The notes under the pieces were generated by a model. It was not told the origin of the DNA, ran no database searches, and worked only from the letters and a program-made list of their open reading frames with translations. Of a stretch of 64,000 bases of DNA, positions 26,861 to 34,927 are shown piece by piece (position 1 is the first letter of the stretch; every line of letters starts with the position of its first letter). This stretch comes from CAZNSX01 sp964575845. GTDB taxonomy: Bacteria; UBA8248; CAZNSX01. The position numbers and the translations under genes were made by a program. Location: assembly GCA_964575845.1 (NCBI GenBank), contig CAZNSX010000002.1, forward strand, positions 620,001-684,000, read 5' to 3'.

Positions 26861-27296
26861 AGGTCATACTTGAGGGGCTGCCCACCGTCCTAGGATGTCT
26901 CCCCAAATCACAATATAGTTAAAAACATATCCCAAATGCTCCTATAAAGCAAAAATATATGACTGTGCAACCGCCACGGGCCAGCGACGGCACCCTCTCG
27001 CTAGGACAGTGCTTTAAAACCACGCTCCCAGCTTTGCGCCGAAGATTATCACCCCCTCTCCGCCCGGTCGAAGGCCAGCTGGCCCCTCAATTAGCTGGCT
27101 CCAGCCCCGGACTCGAAACCTTAAATAAAGTTCCATACTCTAGAGTTTAGCACAAGTATCTGATAACCAGCCCTTATCTTTTCAGTTAGGCCCTCGAGCC
27201 AAAAGCGGGCAGGGTAGAGAGGCATCAAAAGGGGCCCTGAATCCTTATCTTAGCGCCCTATGATCGAAGAACGGCCCCAGGTAAAAGATGGGCGAC

Positions 27297-27848
27297 TCAT
27301 GGCGCTTTCCAGCTAATCTTCTCGTCATTATCATAGAGTGCGAGGAATCCCCCGACGCCCTCTATCTGGCCCAGCATGGAGGTGGTCCGCCCTCTCTGGT
27401 CAGCGAGCTGGAGGCCCGGCCCGGCGTCTTCTAACATGCCGAGCCCGACGCGGCTCTTCTTGTGCTGATCCAAAAACGCCAATGCCGTCTTGCTGCCGTC
27501 AGCTGATAACATAGCTCCGCTTGCAGCGTTTCGGTCAACTAGAAGCAAGCCCGTTTTGTTGGGGCTCGTCTCCACCACGAATCGGGGCACCATGTTTTGG
27601 TCGGCCATCGCGAAGTGGGTCTTATCACCGCTTACACCTAGCAGGACTCGCGGCTTTCCTTTTGCATCCTCCACAATGAACGTCTCAGCTTTGATAACCT
27701 TAGCCACTTTGTCCGATTTAGCCTGAGCCATCAGTACCACAGCAGCGAGCACGGCCAGCACCGAGGCCCCCACCCGCTTCAACCGGCGGTTCTCCCGCTC
27801 CACGCGCTCAAGGCGACGCGACAGCACTTCCATCGTCGGCTCGCTCAT
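27297..27848 (-). CDS. Hypothetical coiled-coil membrane-anchored protein with D-x-x-G-K repeats
   Basis: A 183-residue protein. Residues 5-25 form a charged heptad-like helix (R-R-L-E-R-V-E-R-E-N-R-R), then one membrane helix (about 27-42). The exported part has degenerate repeats built around D-x-x-G-K/D-x-x-x-x-x followed by a hydrophobic strand, ending L-A-L-Y-D-N-D. Proteins of this shape are found in uncultured soil and sediment bacteria without assigned function. GAGGAGG sits well before the ATG. The nearest downstream stop signal is the terminator at 26823-26851. Confidence 0.7.
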   Translation of the reverse strand: MSEPTMEVLSRRLERVERENRRLKRVGASVLAVLAAVVLMAQAKSDKVAKVIKAETFIVEDAKGKPRVLLGVSGDKTHFAMADQNMVPRFVVETSPNKTGLLLVDRNAASGAMLSADGSKTALAFLDQHKKSRVGLGMLEDAGPGLQLADQRGRTTSMLGQIEGVGGFLALYDNDEKISWKAP

Positions 27849-27997
27849 GGCTCCATCCTCCTCTATGCCCGCCCGCAGGGGTGGGCAAGGGTAACGCTCC
27901 GGGAAACCTTGCGATAATGATAATCGAAGTTCGGCTTTTTTGGGGCTTTTTCTGGCCCTTAGAGCATTGGGGGGTTAACCATAGCCCCCTCAGGGCT

Positions 27998-28516
27998 CTA
28001 ATCGTCCAATGAAACCTCAACATCCCTGCCGTTGAGCTTGAAGGTGCTGCTTAACTCAACGGGCGCGTTGAGCGTGTTCTCGGTGAAGCATCCCCGCTTG
28101 GCGTTTCGGATGAGAAGGAGGAGTTTTTCCTCGGGCTCATCCGATTCGAGCTCGAAACGGGTCCTCACCCCGGCGCAGCCGCTCTTGACGGTATTGCGAA
28201 GGACGGAGCCGCCCAGGAAGAAGTCCATCTCCACGTGCACCCTCGCGGCCCTTAGGCTAAGCTTCATCATGGAAGCGTACCGCTTCACCTGGGTCAGAAG
28301 TCAGAACCCGGCCGCGCTCGCAAGATAGGCAAGGGGCGGGGGATAGTTATCGTCTCCCCCTATTGCGGGCGGCTCATCGGAGTACCAGGTGAACTTCCCC
28401 CCGCGGGCCTCGTGCAGCATCTTCTCCTTATTCTCGCAGTCAACCGTTACGGTGAATTTCCTCCCTTCCTTGGGTAGCTCCTCACCGAAGGTCTTGTGGG
28501 GAATGTCCATGGTCAT
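27998..28516 (-). CDS. OsmC family peroxidase-like protein with in-frame UGA, predicted selenoprotein
   Basis: Read through one TGA (complement of 28301-28303) this is a 172-residue OsmC/YhfA-type protein. Before the TGA come D-E-P-P-A-I-G-G-D and P-P-P-L-A-Y-L-A-S-A-A-G-F; straight after it the same frame continues L-L-T-Q-V-K-R-Y-A. The TGA (position 72) falls where OsmC proteins have the first reactive Cys. The second Cys (R-G-C-F-T-E-N) is intact. GAGGAGG lies 8 bases before the ATG at 28516. A GGT-loop hairpin begins 14 bases after the TGA. OsmC-like selenoproteins are a known family, so Sec insertion is the simplest reading; selA-D genes are not in the window. It would reduce organic hydroperoxides or similar electrophiles. 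Confidence 0.85.
28272..28286 (-). promoter_or_regulatory. Candidate bacterial SECIS hairpin
   Basis: On the reverse strand GAAGC-GGTAC-GCTTC forms a 5-base-pair stem with a five-base loop that carries GGU. It begins 14 bases after the in-frame UGA of the OsmC gene. Bacterial SECIS elements, such as that of E. coli fdhF, are short hairpins about 11 bases after UGA with a GU-containing apical loop that binds SelB. Position and loop fit this model; the stem is short. Confidence 0.65.
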
Positions 28517-28666
28517 TCGGTAGTCCTCCTCTTGAAGTCGCGAAAAGCCGGGTAGCGCACGGCTGCGCCTTGCCTCCTGCGTAAAATATTTTCCTTATCT
28601 GATTTTCAACAGGGTTTCGCAGGTCATGGCGCGGCCATGACCTAACCGGCTAAAGAAGGCGGTCTC

Positions 28667-30223
28667 TCAACTCGTCTCCCCCTCCCTCAGCCGGAACCTC
28701 TGTATCTTGCCGGTGGCGGTCTTGGGGAGGTCGGGGACGAACTCTATCCAGCGGGGGAATTTATAGGGGGCGATCTTTTCCTTGACGAATGACTTTAACT
28801 CTTCGGCGAGCACGTCGCTCGGCTCAAATCCGGCCTTGAGCACGACGAAGGCCTTGGGCTTAATCAGATTTTCCTTATCGGGCGCTCCCACCACCGCGGC
28901 CTCGAGCACCGCTGGATGAGCCACTAGCGTCATCTCCACCTCCGCGGGCGAGACCCATATGCCTCCCACCTTGAGCATGTCATCGCCCCGGCCGCAGCAA
29001 AACAGGTAGCCCTCTTCATCCCGGTAGTACTTGTCGCCCGTGAACATCCACTCGCCCAGCATTGTCTGCTTTGTGGCCTCGTGGCGGTTCCAGTAATAGG
29101 GTGAGAGGCTCTCACCCTTTACCAGGACGTTTCCCACCTCGCCGGGGGGGAGGTCTTCGCCTTTCTCGTCCACTATCCTGATTTCATAGCCGGGCACGGG
29201 CTTTCCCGTGCTGCCGGGCTTTATATCGCCGGGGCGGTTGCTGATGAAGATGTGGAGTATCTCGGTCGTGCCGATCCCATCCAGGATCTCCACCCCGAAC
29301 CTCTCCCGCCAGCGGGAGAGGAGCTCGGGGGGCAGGACCTCCCCGGCTGAGATACAGAGCCTGAGAGAGCTCGTGTCGAAGCGCTTCTCGGCATCCGGCA
29401 CCTGGAGCATGGCGGCATAGAAGGTGGGGACGGCGTAGAAGAGGGTGGGCCTGAAGGTCTCGATTATGCGGAAGGAATCTTCGGGGTCGGGCCTTCCGGG
29501 GTTGAGGACGGCCGCGCCGCCGACGTAGAAGGGGAAGTAGAGACTGTTTCCCAGGCCGTAGGCGAAAAAGAGCTTGGCGATGGAATAGGCGGTATCATTC
29601 TCGTTTATCCCGAGGACCCCCTTGGCATAGGTCTCACAGCAGTAGACCATATCGTGATGCAGGTGTACGGCCCCCTTGGGCATGCCCGTGCTGCCCGAGC
29701 TATAGAGCCAGAAGGCGGGCTCATCCCTGTGGCTCGGGAAGGCGGAGAGCTCTTGAGACTCCCCCTCGATGAGCTCCCAAAAGGAGAACTCCTCCCCCTG
29801 CGCCTCGCCCACGGTGATGAGGTGCTCGAGATGGGGGAGGTTATCTTTTATTTCCTCTATACCCGGCATGAGGGTGGAATTGGCGATGACGGCCCTGGCC
29901 CGGGAATCCTCGAGGATCTGGAAGAGCTCATGCGGCCTGAGCAGCGTATTGGTGGGGATGGGGATCGCGCCCATCTTTATGGCCCCGAAAAAGCACATGG
30001 CAAACTCGACCCCGTCAAGGAGAAGTAGAACCACTCTCTCCTCCGGCCCCATCCCCAGGGATTTCAAGGCGTTTCCCGTCTTGTTGACGCCGGAGAGCAC
30101 CTCGCCATAGGCCCAGTCCCGCTCCCGGGTGCGGAACGCCACCTTCTCCCCCCTGCCTTCCTGGATGTTCCGGTCCACCATGACTTCCGCCGCGTTGAAG
30201 CTCTCGGGAAGGTCCAGATTCAT
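28667..30223 (-). CDS. Benzoate-CoA ligase family protein (aryl/acyl-CoA synthetase)
   Basis: A 518-residue ANL-superfamily adenylate-forming ligase. The AMP-binding P-loop Y-S-S-G-S-T-G-M-P-K-G lies near 177-187, G-I-G-T-T-E near 320, the Y-x-T-G-D equivalent F-T-G-D near 390 and the catalytic P-K-T-A-T-G-K near 503. Length and the order of motifs match the benzoate-CoA ligase (BadA-like) group, the entry enzyme of anaerobic aromatic degradation. Close relatives activate other aromatic or short acyl acids, so the substrate is uncertain. It is divergent from the Mo-hydroxylase N-terminal half at 30483. Confidence 0.9.
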   Translation of the reverse strand: MNLDLPESFNAAEVMVDRNIQEGRGEKVAFRTRERDWAYGEVLSGVNKTGNALKSLGMGPEERVVLLLLDGVEFAMCFFGAIKMGAIPIPTNTLLRPHELFQILEDSRARAVIANSTLMPGIEEIKDNLPHLEHLITVGEAQGEEFSFWELIEGESQELSAFPSHRDEPAFWLYSSGSTGMPKGAVHLHHDMVYCCETYAKGVLGINENDTAYSIAKLFFAYGLGNSLYFPFYVGGAAVLNPGRPDPEDSFRIIETFRPTLFYAVPTFYAAMLQVPDAEKRFDTSSLRLCISAGEVLPPELLSRWRERFGVEILDGIGTTEILHIFISNRPGDIKPGSTGKPVPGYEIRIVDEKGEDLPPGEVGNVLVKGESLSPYYWNRHEATKQTMLGEWMFTGDKYYRDEEGYLFCCGRGDDMLKVGGIWVSPAEVEMTLVAHPAVLEAAVVGAPDKENLIKPKAFVVLKAGFEPSDVLAEELKSFVKEKIAPYKFPRWIEFVPDLPKTATGKIQRFRLREGETS

Positions 30224-30356
30224 CTCTTATATGCTCCCTTACAAGAGGTTTTAAGACTCCTTCAGCCCGGATGTTCGAAAAAAAGTTTAGCAAAAACCTC
30301 CCCCGCTGACAATAGGGCCAGTGGGTGGTGGAGGCGGGGTCTTTCCTGGTTTCAGC

Positions 30357-30386
30357 TTGACAGGAAAGAGATGCACTACTTAGAAT
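30357..30386 (+). promoter_or_regulatory. Sigma70-type promoter for the Mo-hydroxylase N-terminal half
   Basis: TTGACA (30357-30362), an 18-base spacer and TAGAAT (30381-30386) lie 97 bases before the ATG at 30483. It would drive this gene alone, since the next forward gene is far downstream. Confidence 0.65.
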
Positions 30387-30482
30387 CGCTTGAACGTTTA
30401 TTCGGATAAGGGGGGAACTCCTTCGCCTGATTTTTTGCTCAAGGGTGCTAGGCTGATTTCTGGCTTCGAGGAAGAAAAAGAG

Positions 30483-31772
30483 ATGGAGGAGCCTTCCTTC
30501 TCCATCGTGGGCCGTCGAATCCCCTCGAAGGACGCCCGTGCAAAGGCGGCCGGAGCCCTTCCCTTTGCCGGAGACCTCTCCCTTCCGGGCCTTCTTCACG
30601 CAAAGGTCCTGAGAAGCCCCCATCCCCACGCCATAATAAAAAGGATAAAGAGCGAGGCGGCCCGCAGGAAGCCCTGGGTCAAGGCCGTGATTACGGCGGA
30701 TGAGGTTCCGGGAATTAACCGCTACGGCCTGATTCTTCCAGACCAGAGGGTCCTGGCCGAGGGAAAGGTGCGCTTCGCAGGGGAGGCGGTGGCTCTGGTG
30801 GCTGCCGAGAGCGAGGAGGAGGCGGAGGATGCCCTCTCTCTCATCGGGGTGGATTACAAGCCTCTTCCCGGCGTCTTCAGCCCGGAAGAGGCCCTGAAGC
30901 CCGATGCCCCCCTCGTCCATGAAGAGGGGAACCTTCTTCTCCATACCAAGCTGGAAATAGGCGATGTTGAGCAGGGCTTCCGGAGAGCGGCCGCCACGGT
31001 CGAGCGCACCTACCGCATGGTTCCTGTGGACCACGGCTACCTTGAGACTGAATCCGGTCTCGGCGCACCCGAGCCCTCGGGGCACATCACAATATGGTCC
31101 TCAACGCAATATCCATTTCGGGACCGCCGCCAGATAGCTCCGGTCCTGGGCATGGAGGCGAGCCGCATCCGGGTCGTGCAGGCCGCCACAGGAGGGGCCT
31201 TCGGCGGAAAGGATGACATAACGGTCGAGATCTTCTTGGGCCTCTTGGTGCAGAGGACGGGACGCCCCGTGAGGATGGTCTTCAGAAGGGAGGAGTCCCT
31301 CAGCTCTCAGACCAAAAGACATGCCATGAAGGTCCGCTGCCGCTTCGGCGCCGAGGGCTCAGGGCGGCTGACTGCGGCGGATATCCTGATTTATTCTGAT
31401 ACCGGCGCCTACGCTTCCCTGGGGCCCTTCGTCACGAAGAAGGCCACGCTCCATGGCCTGGGCCCTTACAGCTGCCCGAATTTCAGGGGAGAGTCCTTCT
31501 GCGTATACACAAATAATGTGCCGGCGGGCCCCATGCGGGGCTTCGGGGTAGTGCAGGCGGCCTTTTGCCATGAGAGCCAGATGGACCTTCTGGCCCGGGC
31601 GCTCGGTCTCTCGCCCCTTGAGATTCGGCTTATGAACGCCCTGAGGCCCGGCGACGTTACGACAACGGGCCAGGTGCTCCGCGAGAGCGTGGGCGTGGCG
31701 AAGACCCTCGAAGCGCTTGGGGAGAGGATGGAAGAGGAAGGGTTGGACTTTGGTCGAGAGGGGGAAAGATAG
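30483..31772 (+). CDS. Molybdenum hydroxylase, N-terminal half of the large subunit (NdhL-like)
   Basis: A 429-residue protein that covers only the a/b-hammerhead and first Mo-pterin-binding domains of the xanthine dehydrogenase family large subunit. Visible are V-R-F-A-G-E-A-V-A-L near 100, the G-G-A-F-G-G-K loop near 240 and G-P-M-R-G-F-G-V-V-Q near 350. It stops (TAG) at about the point where full-length proteins continue into the second Mo domain. The missing part is the reverse gene at 31798-32796. The size is close to that of NdhL (about 425 residues) of Eubacterium barkeri nicotinate dehydrogenase, a known split enzyme. GAGGAAG precedes the ATG at 30483. No FAD or 2Fe-2S subunit is in the window. 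Confidence 0.88.
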   Translation: MEEPSFSIVGRRIPSKDARAKAAGALPFAGDLSLPGLLHAKVLRSPHPHAIIKRIKSEAARRKPWVKAVITADEVPGINRYGLILPDQRVLAEGKVRFAGEAVALVAAESEEEAEDALSLIGVDYKPLPGVFSPEEALKPDAPLVHEEGNLLLHTKLEIGDVEQGFRRAAATVERTYRMVPVDHGYLETESGLGAPEPSGHITIWSSTQYPFRDRRQIAPVLGMEASRIRVVQAATGGAFGGKDDITVEIFLGLLVQRTGRPVRMVFRREESLSSQTKRHAMKVRCRFGAEGSGRLTAADILIYSDTGAYASLGPFVTKKATLHGLGPYSCPNFRGESFCVYTNNVPAGPMRGFGVVQAAFCHESQMDLLARALGLSPLEIRLMNALRPGDVTTTGQVLRESVGVAKTLEALGERMEEEGLDFGREGER

Positions 31773-31797
31773 CTCCCGGCTCTGAGACCCTTGACCG

Positions 31798-32796
31798 TTA
31801 TGAGCCCTCCGGCTTTTGCTCCTTGAGAGCCCTGAGTATTTTCTCCGCCGTGGCGGGAAGGTCATAGATGCGGATGCCGACGGCGTCCTCTATGGCGTTT
31901 ATGATGGCGGGCGCGCTCGGGATGGCGGCCGCCTCGCCCACCCCCTTTGCTCCATAGGGTCCCTGAGGCTCTTGCTCCTCGACGATTATGGTCTCGACCT
32001 CGGGCGTGTCCAGGGAGGTGGGAAGGAGGTAGCTCTCCAGCGAGGGGGTGAGTGGCGTTCCATCCGCCGCCAAGAATTCTTCGATTAGGGCGTAGCCTGT
32101 GCCCAGGGCCACGGCCCCATCCACCTGGCCTTCCACGTTCATGGGATTTATGGCTCTTCCCACATCATGAGCCGCCCAGAACCTGAGCACCTTCACCTCC
32201 CCCGTCCCGGTATCCACCTCAACTTCCGCCATCTGGCTGGCGAAGAGGTAGCTGACGTAGGAATCCCCCTGAGGGCTCTCCGGGTCTAAGTCCTTCGTGA
32301 CCACCCTGTGAAAGCCCTTTCCGAAGGGGAGCCTTCCTTCCCGATGGAGGCGGGAGGCTGCCTCCTTGATGGGGATGAACCTCTCCGGGGAGCCTCTAAC
32401 AGAGATGCGTCCCCCGCTCAGCCATAGGTCTTCAGGGGCGGCCTCAAGGGCCTCAGAGGCCACACCCAGAAGGCTCTCCTTCACTTCCCGTGCAGCCGAA
32501 AGGACGGCCCTTCCCGAGGTGAAAGTCTGGCGGCTCGCGGTGGATGGCCCTGCATCAGGGGTTGTGGCCGTATCGGCGGAGACCACGCGGACAGCCTCGT
32601 AGGGAACCCCTAGCTCCTCCGCCACCATCTGAGCCAGCACCGTGCTAGAGCCCTGGCCCATGTCCGCGCAGCCCGTTCTCAGGGTCACCGAGCCATCCTC
32701 CGCCATCTCGAGGGTGGCTGCGGCGTAATCCGGCCTCCCGAACCCGAAGCCCATGCCGTAGATCATGGAGGCAAGGCCTATGCCGCGCTTTTTCAC
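31798..32796 (-). CDS. Molybdenum hydroxylase, C-terminal half of the large subunit (NdhM-like)
   Basis: A 332-residue protein comprising the second Mo-binding domain of the xanthine dehydrogenase family. It begins K-K-R-G-I-G-L-A, the sequence that follows the domain-1 end in full-length proteins. It has M-G-Q-G-S-S-T-V-L, S-A-D-T-A-T-T-P-D and the active-site Glu in G-V-G-E-A. Size is close to NdhM (about 330 residues) of the split nicotinate dehydrogenase. It starts with GTG, 9 bases after the stop of the DUF6282 gene, so it belongs to the reverse operon rather than to its partner. Its stop is 25 bases from the stop of the N-terminal half, tail to tail. Confidence 0.88.
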   Translation of the reverse strand: MKKRGIGLASMIYGMGFGFGRPDYAAATLEMAEDGSVTLRTGCADMGQGSSTVLAQMVAEELGVPYEAVRVVSADTATTPDAGPSTASRQTFTSGRAVLSAAREVKESLLGVASEALEAAPEDLWLSGGRISVRGSPERFIPIKEAASRLHREGRLPFGKGFHRVVTKDLDPESPQGDSYVSYLFASQMAEVEVDTGTGEVKVLRFWAAHDVGRAINPMNVEGQVDGAVALGTGYALIEEFLAADGTPLTPSLESYLLPTSLDTPEVETIIVEEQEPQGPYGAKGVGEAAAIPSAPAIINAIEDAVGIRIYDLPATAEKILRALKEQKPEGS

Positions 32797-32805
32797 GGGA
32801 GGGCC

Positions 32806-33687
32806 TCAATCAAGCCCCAGCAGGGCTCTTGGGTTCTTGATGATCATGGTCTCTATTTCCCGCTCCGATATCCCCTTCTCAAAGAGGCTCTGCACGAAGA
32901 TCCTCAGGCCCTCAGGGGGCATGGGATTATGGCGCTGGCCGCAATCGCTGACGAGAACGCAGCTTCCCGCTCCCAGTTCCTTTATGGAATGGGCCACCTT
33001 TTCCACCGTGGCGTAGGCCCACATGGGAGAGATGGTGCAGTAGCCGAATTCAGCCGTGGCCCCCAGGGCCACCATCTCCTTGATGAAGGGGAGGTCCACG
33101 GCGGGGACTTTAAAATAGGGATGGGTGAGCAGAATCTTCTTTACCTTTCGCTTCCGGGCCGCTCGAATAAGGGTCTTTATCTCTTCAGGAGAAAGATGGC
33201 AGGTGCCCAGGATGGCGCCGTGCTGGGAGATGAGGTCCAAAATCTCGAGGGTCTCGGCCGTCGGCTTTCCGTCATGTATGGGTGAGATTCCCTTCCCCTT
33301 GCCCCTCCGGCCCCCGGCCTGCACATCGTATGCGCCCGTTCCTCCATGTATTTCCGCATGGTAGGCCCCATCGACCGTGGGCATCCATACCTCCTTGGCC
33401 CCGAGCTTAAGGGCCGCCTCCACGGCCGCAGGATTTATGCCGCCCACATAGGAATTGAGGACGATCCCGCCGAAGACCCGGATGCCCTCGAGCTCCCGGT
33501 CCAGAAGGTAGGCCCTGGAGGCTGTGCTCTCGTGATGGCACTTGAGCATGACCCCCGCCATCCCCGCCTCCCGGCAGGCGAGAGCTATCTCCCTATCGTC
33601 AGCCAGGCGGGGAAAGAGGCAGGGATACGGGTGGGAATGGAGATCCAGGGCACCATTCATGCTTATGAGACCGCTACTTCCCTCCAT
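32806..33687 (-). CDS. DUF6282 family protein, amidohydrolase-like
   Basis: A 293-residue protein matching the DUF6282 group. The N-terminal D-L-H-S-H-P motif near residue 15 (metal-binding HxH on strand 1 of a TIM barrel), C-H-H-E-S near 50, L-T-H-P-Y near 190 and S-D-C-G-Q near 240 fit the amidohydrolase/PHP metal-site order. No biochemical function is assigned to the family as far as I know. The ATG at 33687 has GGAGGAG 4 bases upstream and overlaps the end of the PreA-like gene by 14 bases; an ATG at 33660 is the alternative. Its place between the Mo-hydroxylase half and a reductase suggests hydrolysis of a pathway intermediate. Confidence 0.8.
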   Translation of the reverse strand: MEGSSGLISMNGALDLHSHPYPCLFPRLADDREIALACREAGMAGVMLKCHHESTASRAYLLDRELEGIRVFGGIVLNSYVGGINPAAVEAALKLGAKEVWMPTVDGAYHAEIHGGTGAYDVQAGGRRGKGKGISPIHDGKPTAETLEILDLISQHGAILGTCHLSPEEIKTLIRAARKRKVKKILLTHPYFKVPAVDLPFIKEMVALGATAEFGYCTISPMWAYATVEKVAHSIKELGAGSCVLVSDCGQRHNPMPPEGLRIFVQSLFEKGISEREIETMIIKNPRALLGLD

Positions 33688-34864
33688 GCCGCTCCTCCAT
33701 TCTTATGGCTCCCGTAGGGCAGAACTCAAGGCAAAGGCCACAGCCGTCGCAGCTCTCCGGGATGAAGGTCATATCGGGTGTGAACTCGATGGCGTCATAG
33801 AAACAGACTTTGCCGCAGAGCCGGCAGTTCGTGCAGAGGTCCTGTATCAGCGCGGCCACCTTCGCAGGCCTCCTTGCATACTCCTCGATTGTTGTCAGAT
33901 GGCGGAGCGCTACGCCGCGAAACTCCTCTATATTGCTGTAGCCCTTGGCGCGCACGAAGCCCCTGAGGCCTTCCACGAGCTTCCTAAGGTGGTCATAGTG
34001 CTCCCACATCACTGACGTGCAGACCTGGACGGTGGTCGCCCCCAGCATGATGTACTCCACCACGTCCTGCCAGGTGCCTATACCGCCCACAGCCGAGATG
34101 GGAAGTTGGACCTCCCTTGCCACCTCTGCCACGAATCTCTGGATGATGGGCTTTATGGCGGGCCCGGTATAGCCTCCGAAGGCCGGCAGAATAGGCTCAC
34201 CCGTGTTGATGTCCACGCCCGCAAAGGCCCTGACGGAGTTGCTTATGACCAGGGCGTCGGCCCCTCCTTCTTTAGCCCTCTGGGCCACCTCCACCATGTC
34301 TGAAACGTTGGGGGTGAGTTTTACGGCGAGGGGAAGGGAAGTCCCCGCACGGGCGGCCTTTGTTTGAAGGAGTGTGCGCTCGGGGTCATTCCCCATGCGG
34401 TAGCCCACGCCTTCTCTGGCCGAGGGCATGGGGCAGGAGACATTCAGCTCGATCATGGCGGCGAAGCCGGTGGCCGAGACCTCCCGGGTCAGAGCCTCCG
34501 TCTGCTCAAGGTCGGGGTTGGCCACCAGGCTCGCAATAACTGGCGCTCCACCCGAAGCCGCCACCTCAAGCTCCCGCTTCACCCATTCCTCCTTGGTGAT
34601 GGTGGTATAGAGCTCGAGGTTGAGCATGGCCATGGGCTTCCCCCTCAGACGGAATACCCTGAAGCGGCCAGAGCGCGGGTGCTGGGCCCAGGTGGATGGA
34701 GGGCCGATGCTCTTGGGGACGACGGCCCCGGCCCCGGCGCGTGCGGCTCTCCGGGAGTGCTCCCCATCCCAGCCCGGAGTGGCCGACGCGAGGATTACGG
34801 GGTTATGGAGCTCAAGGCCGGCGAAATTGACCTTGAGAAGGTTATCTTCCCCCTTTTTGGCCAT
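33674..34864 (-). CDS. Dihydropyrimidine dehydrogenase PreA-like, FMN barrel with two 4Fe-4S sites
   Basis: A 396-residue protein with a dihydroorotate-dehydrogenase-type FMN barrel (residues 10-315; N-P-V-I-L-A-S-A-T-P-G, N-V-S-C-P near 143 with the catalytic Cys, and S-A-V-G-G-I-G-T near 260). A C-terminal bacterial ferredoxin domain follows with C-T-N-C-R-L-C-G-K-V-C and C-D-G-C-G-L-C-L-E-F-C. This is the architecture of PreA, the catalytic subunit of NAD-dependent dihydropyrimidine dehydrogenase. The partner PreT is absent, so it may use ferredoxin or another partner. It probably reduces a ring C=C bond of a pyrimidine-like or other heterocycle. Confidence 0.88.
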   Translation of the reverse strand: MAKKGEDNLLKVNFAGLELHNPVILASATPGWDGEHSRRAARAGAGAVVPKSIGPPSTWAQHPRSGRFRVFRLRGKPMAMLNLELYTTITKEEWVKRELEVAASGGAPVIASLVANPDLEQTEALTREVSATGFAAMIELNVSCPMPSAREGVGYRMGNDPERTLLQTKAARAGTSLPLAVKLTPNVSDMVEVAQRAKEGGADALVISNSVRAFAGVDINTGEPILPAFGGYTGPAIKPIIQRFVAEVAREVQLPISAVGGIGTWQDVVEYIMLGATTVQVCTSVMWEHYDHLRKLVEGLRGFVRAKGYSNIEEFRGVALRHLTTIEEYARRPAKVAALIQDLCTNCRLCGKVCFYDAIEFTPDMTFIPESCDGCGLCLEFCPTGAIRMEERHGGK

Positions 34865-34927
34865 AAAAGGATACTCTCTCTTATGGAGCGACCGTCTGCA
34901 AGCTCAGGCCGCCCTTGGCGGGCAGCC

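Larger units (their letters stand above)
26430..27296. other. 867-base intergenic region without a supported gene
   Basis: This is the longest gene-free stretch in the window, and its base composition is visibly lower in GC than the flanks. I see a reverse-strand terminator (26823-26851), an inverted repeat around it (26791-26800 with 26851-26860), and a GCCAGCT/AGCTGGC inverted repeat with a 12-base loop near 27073-27098. Short open frames here lack ribosome-binding sites and protein-like composition. No tRNA, RNase P, tmRNA, SRP or 6S RNA could be recognised. It could be a long 3' tail of the gene at 27297-27848 or encode an unlisted RNA. Confidence 0.6.

Noticed and set aside
27105..27122. 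tRNA/tmRNA T-arm-like string GGTTTCGAGTCC on the reverse strand
   Set aside because: The flanking bases cannot form the 5-base-pair T stem, and no D-arm, anticodon arm or acceptor stem is found.
30015..31085. 356-residue reverse frame overlapping the ligase start and the Mo-hydroxylase gene
   Set aside because: It runs across the divergent promoter region and antisense to a well-supported forward gene. Its C-terminal part is a frame-shifted copy of the ligase N terminus.
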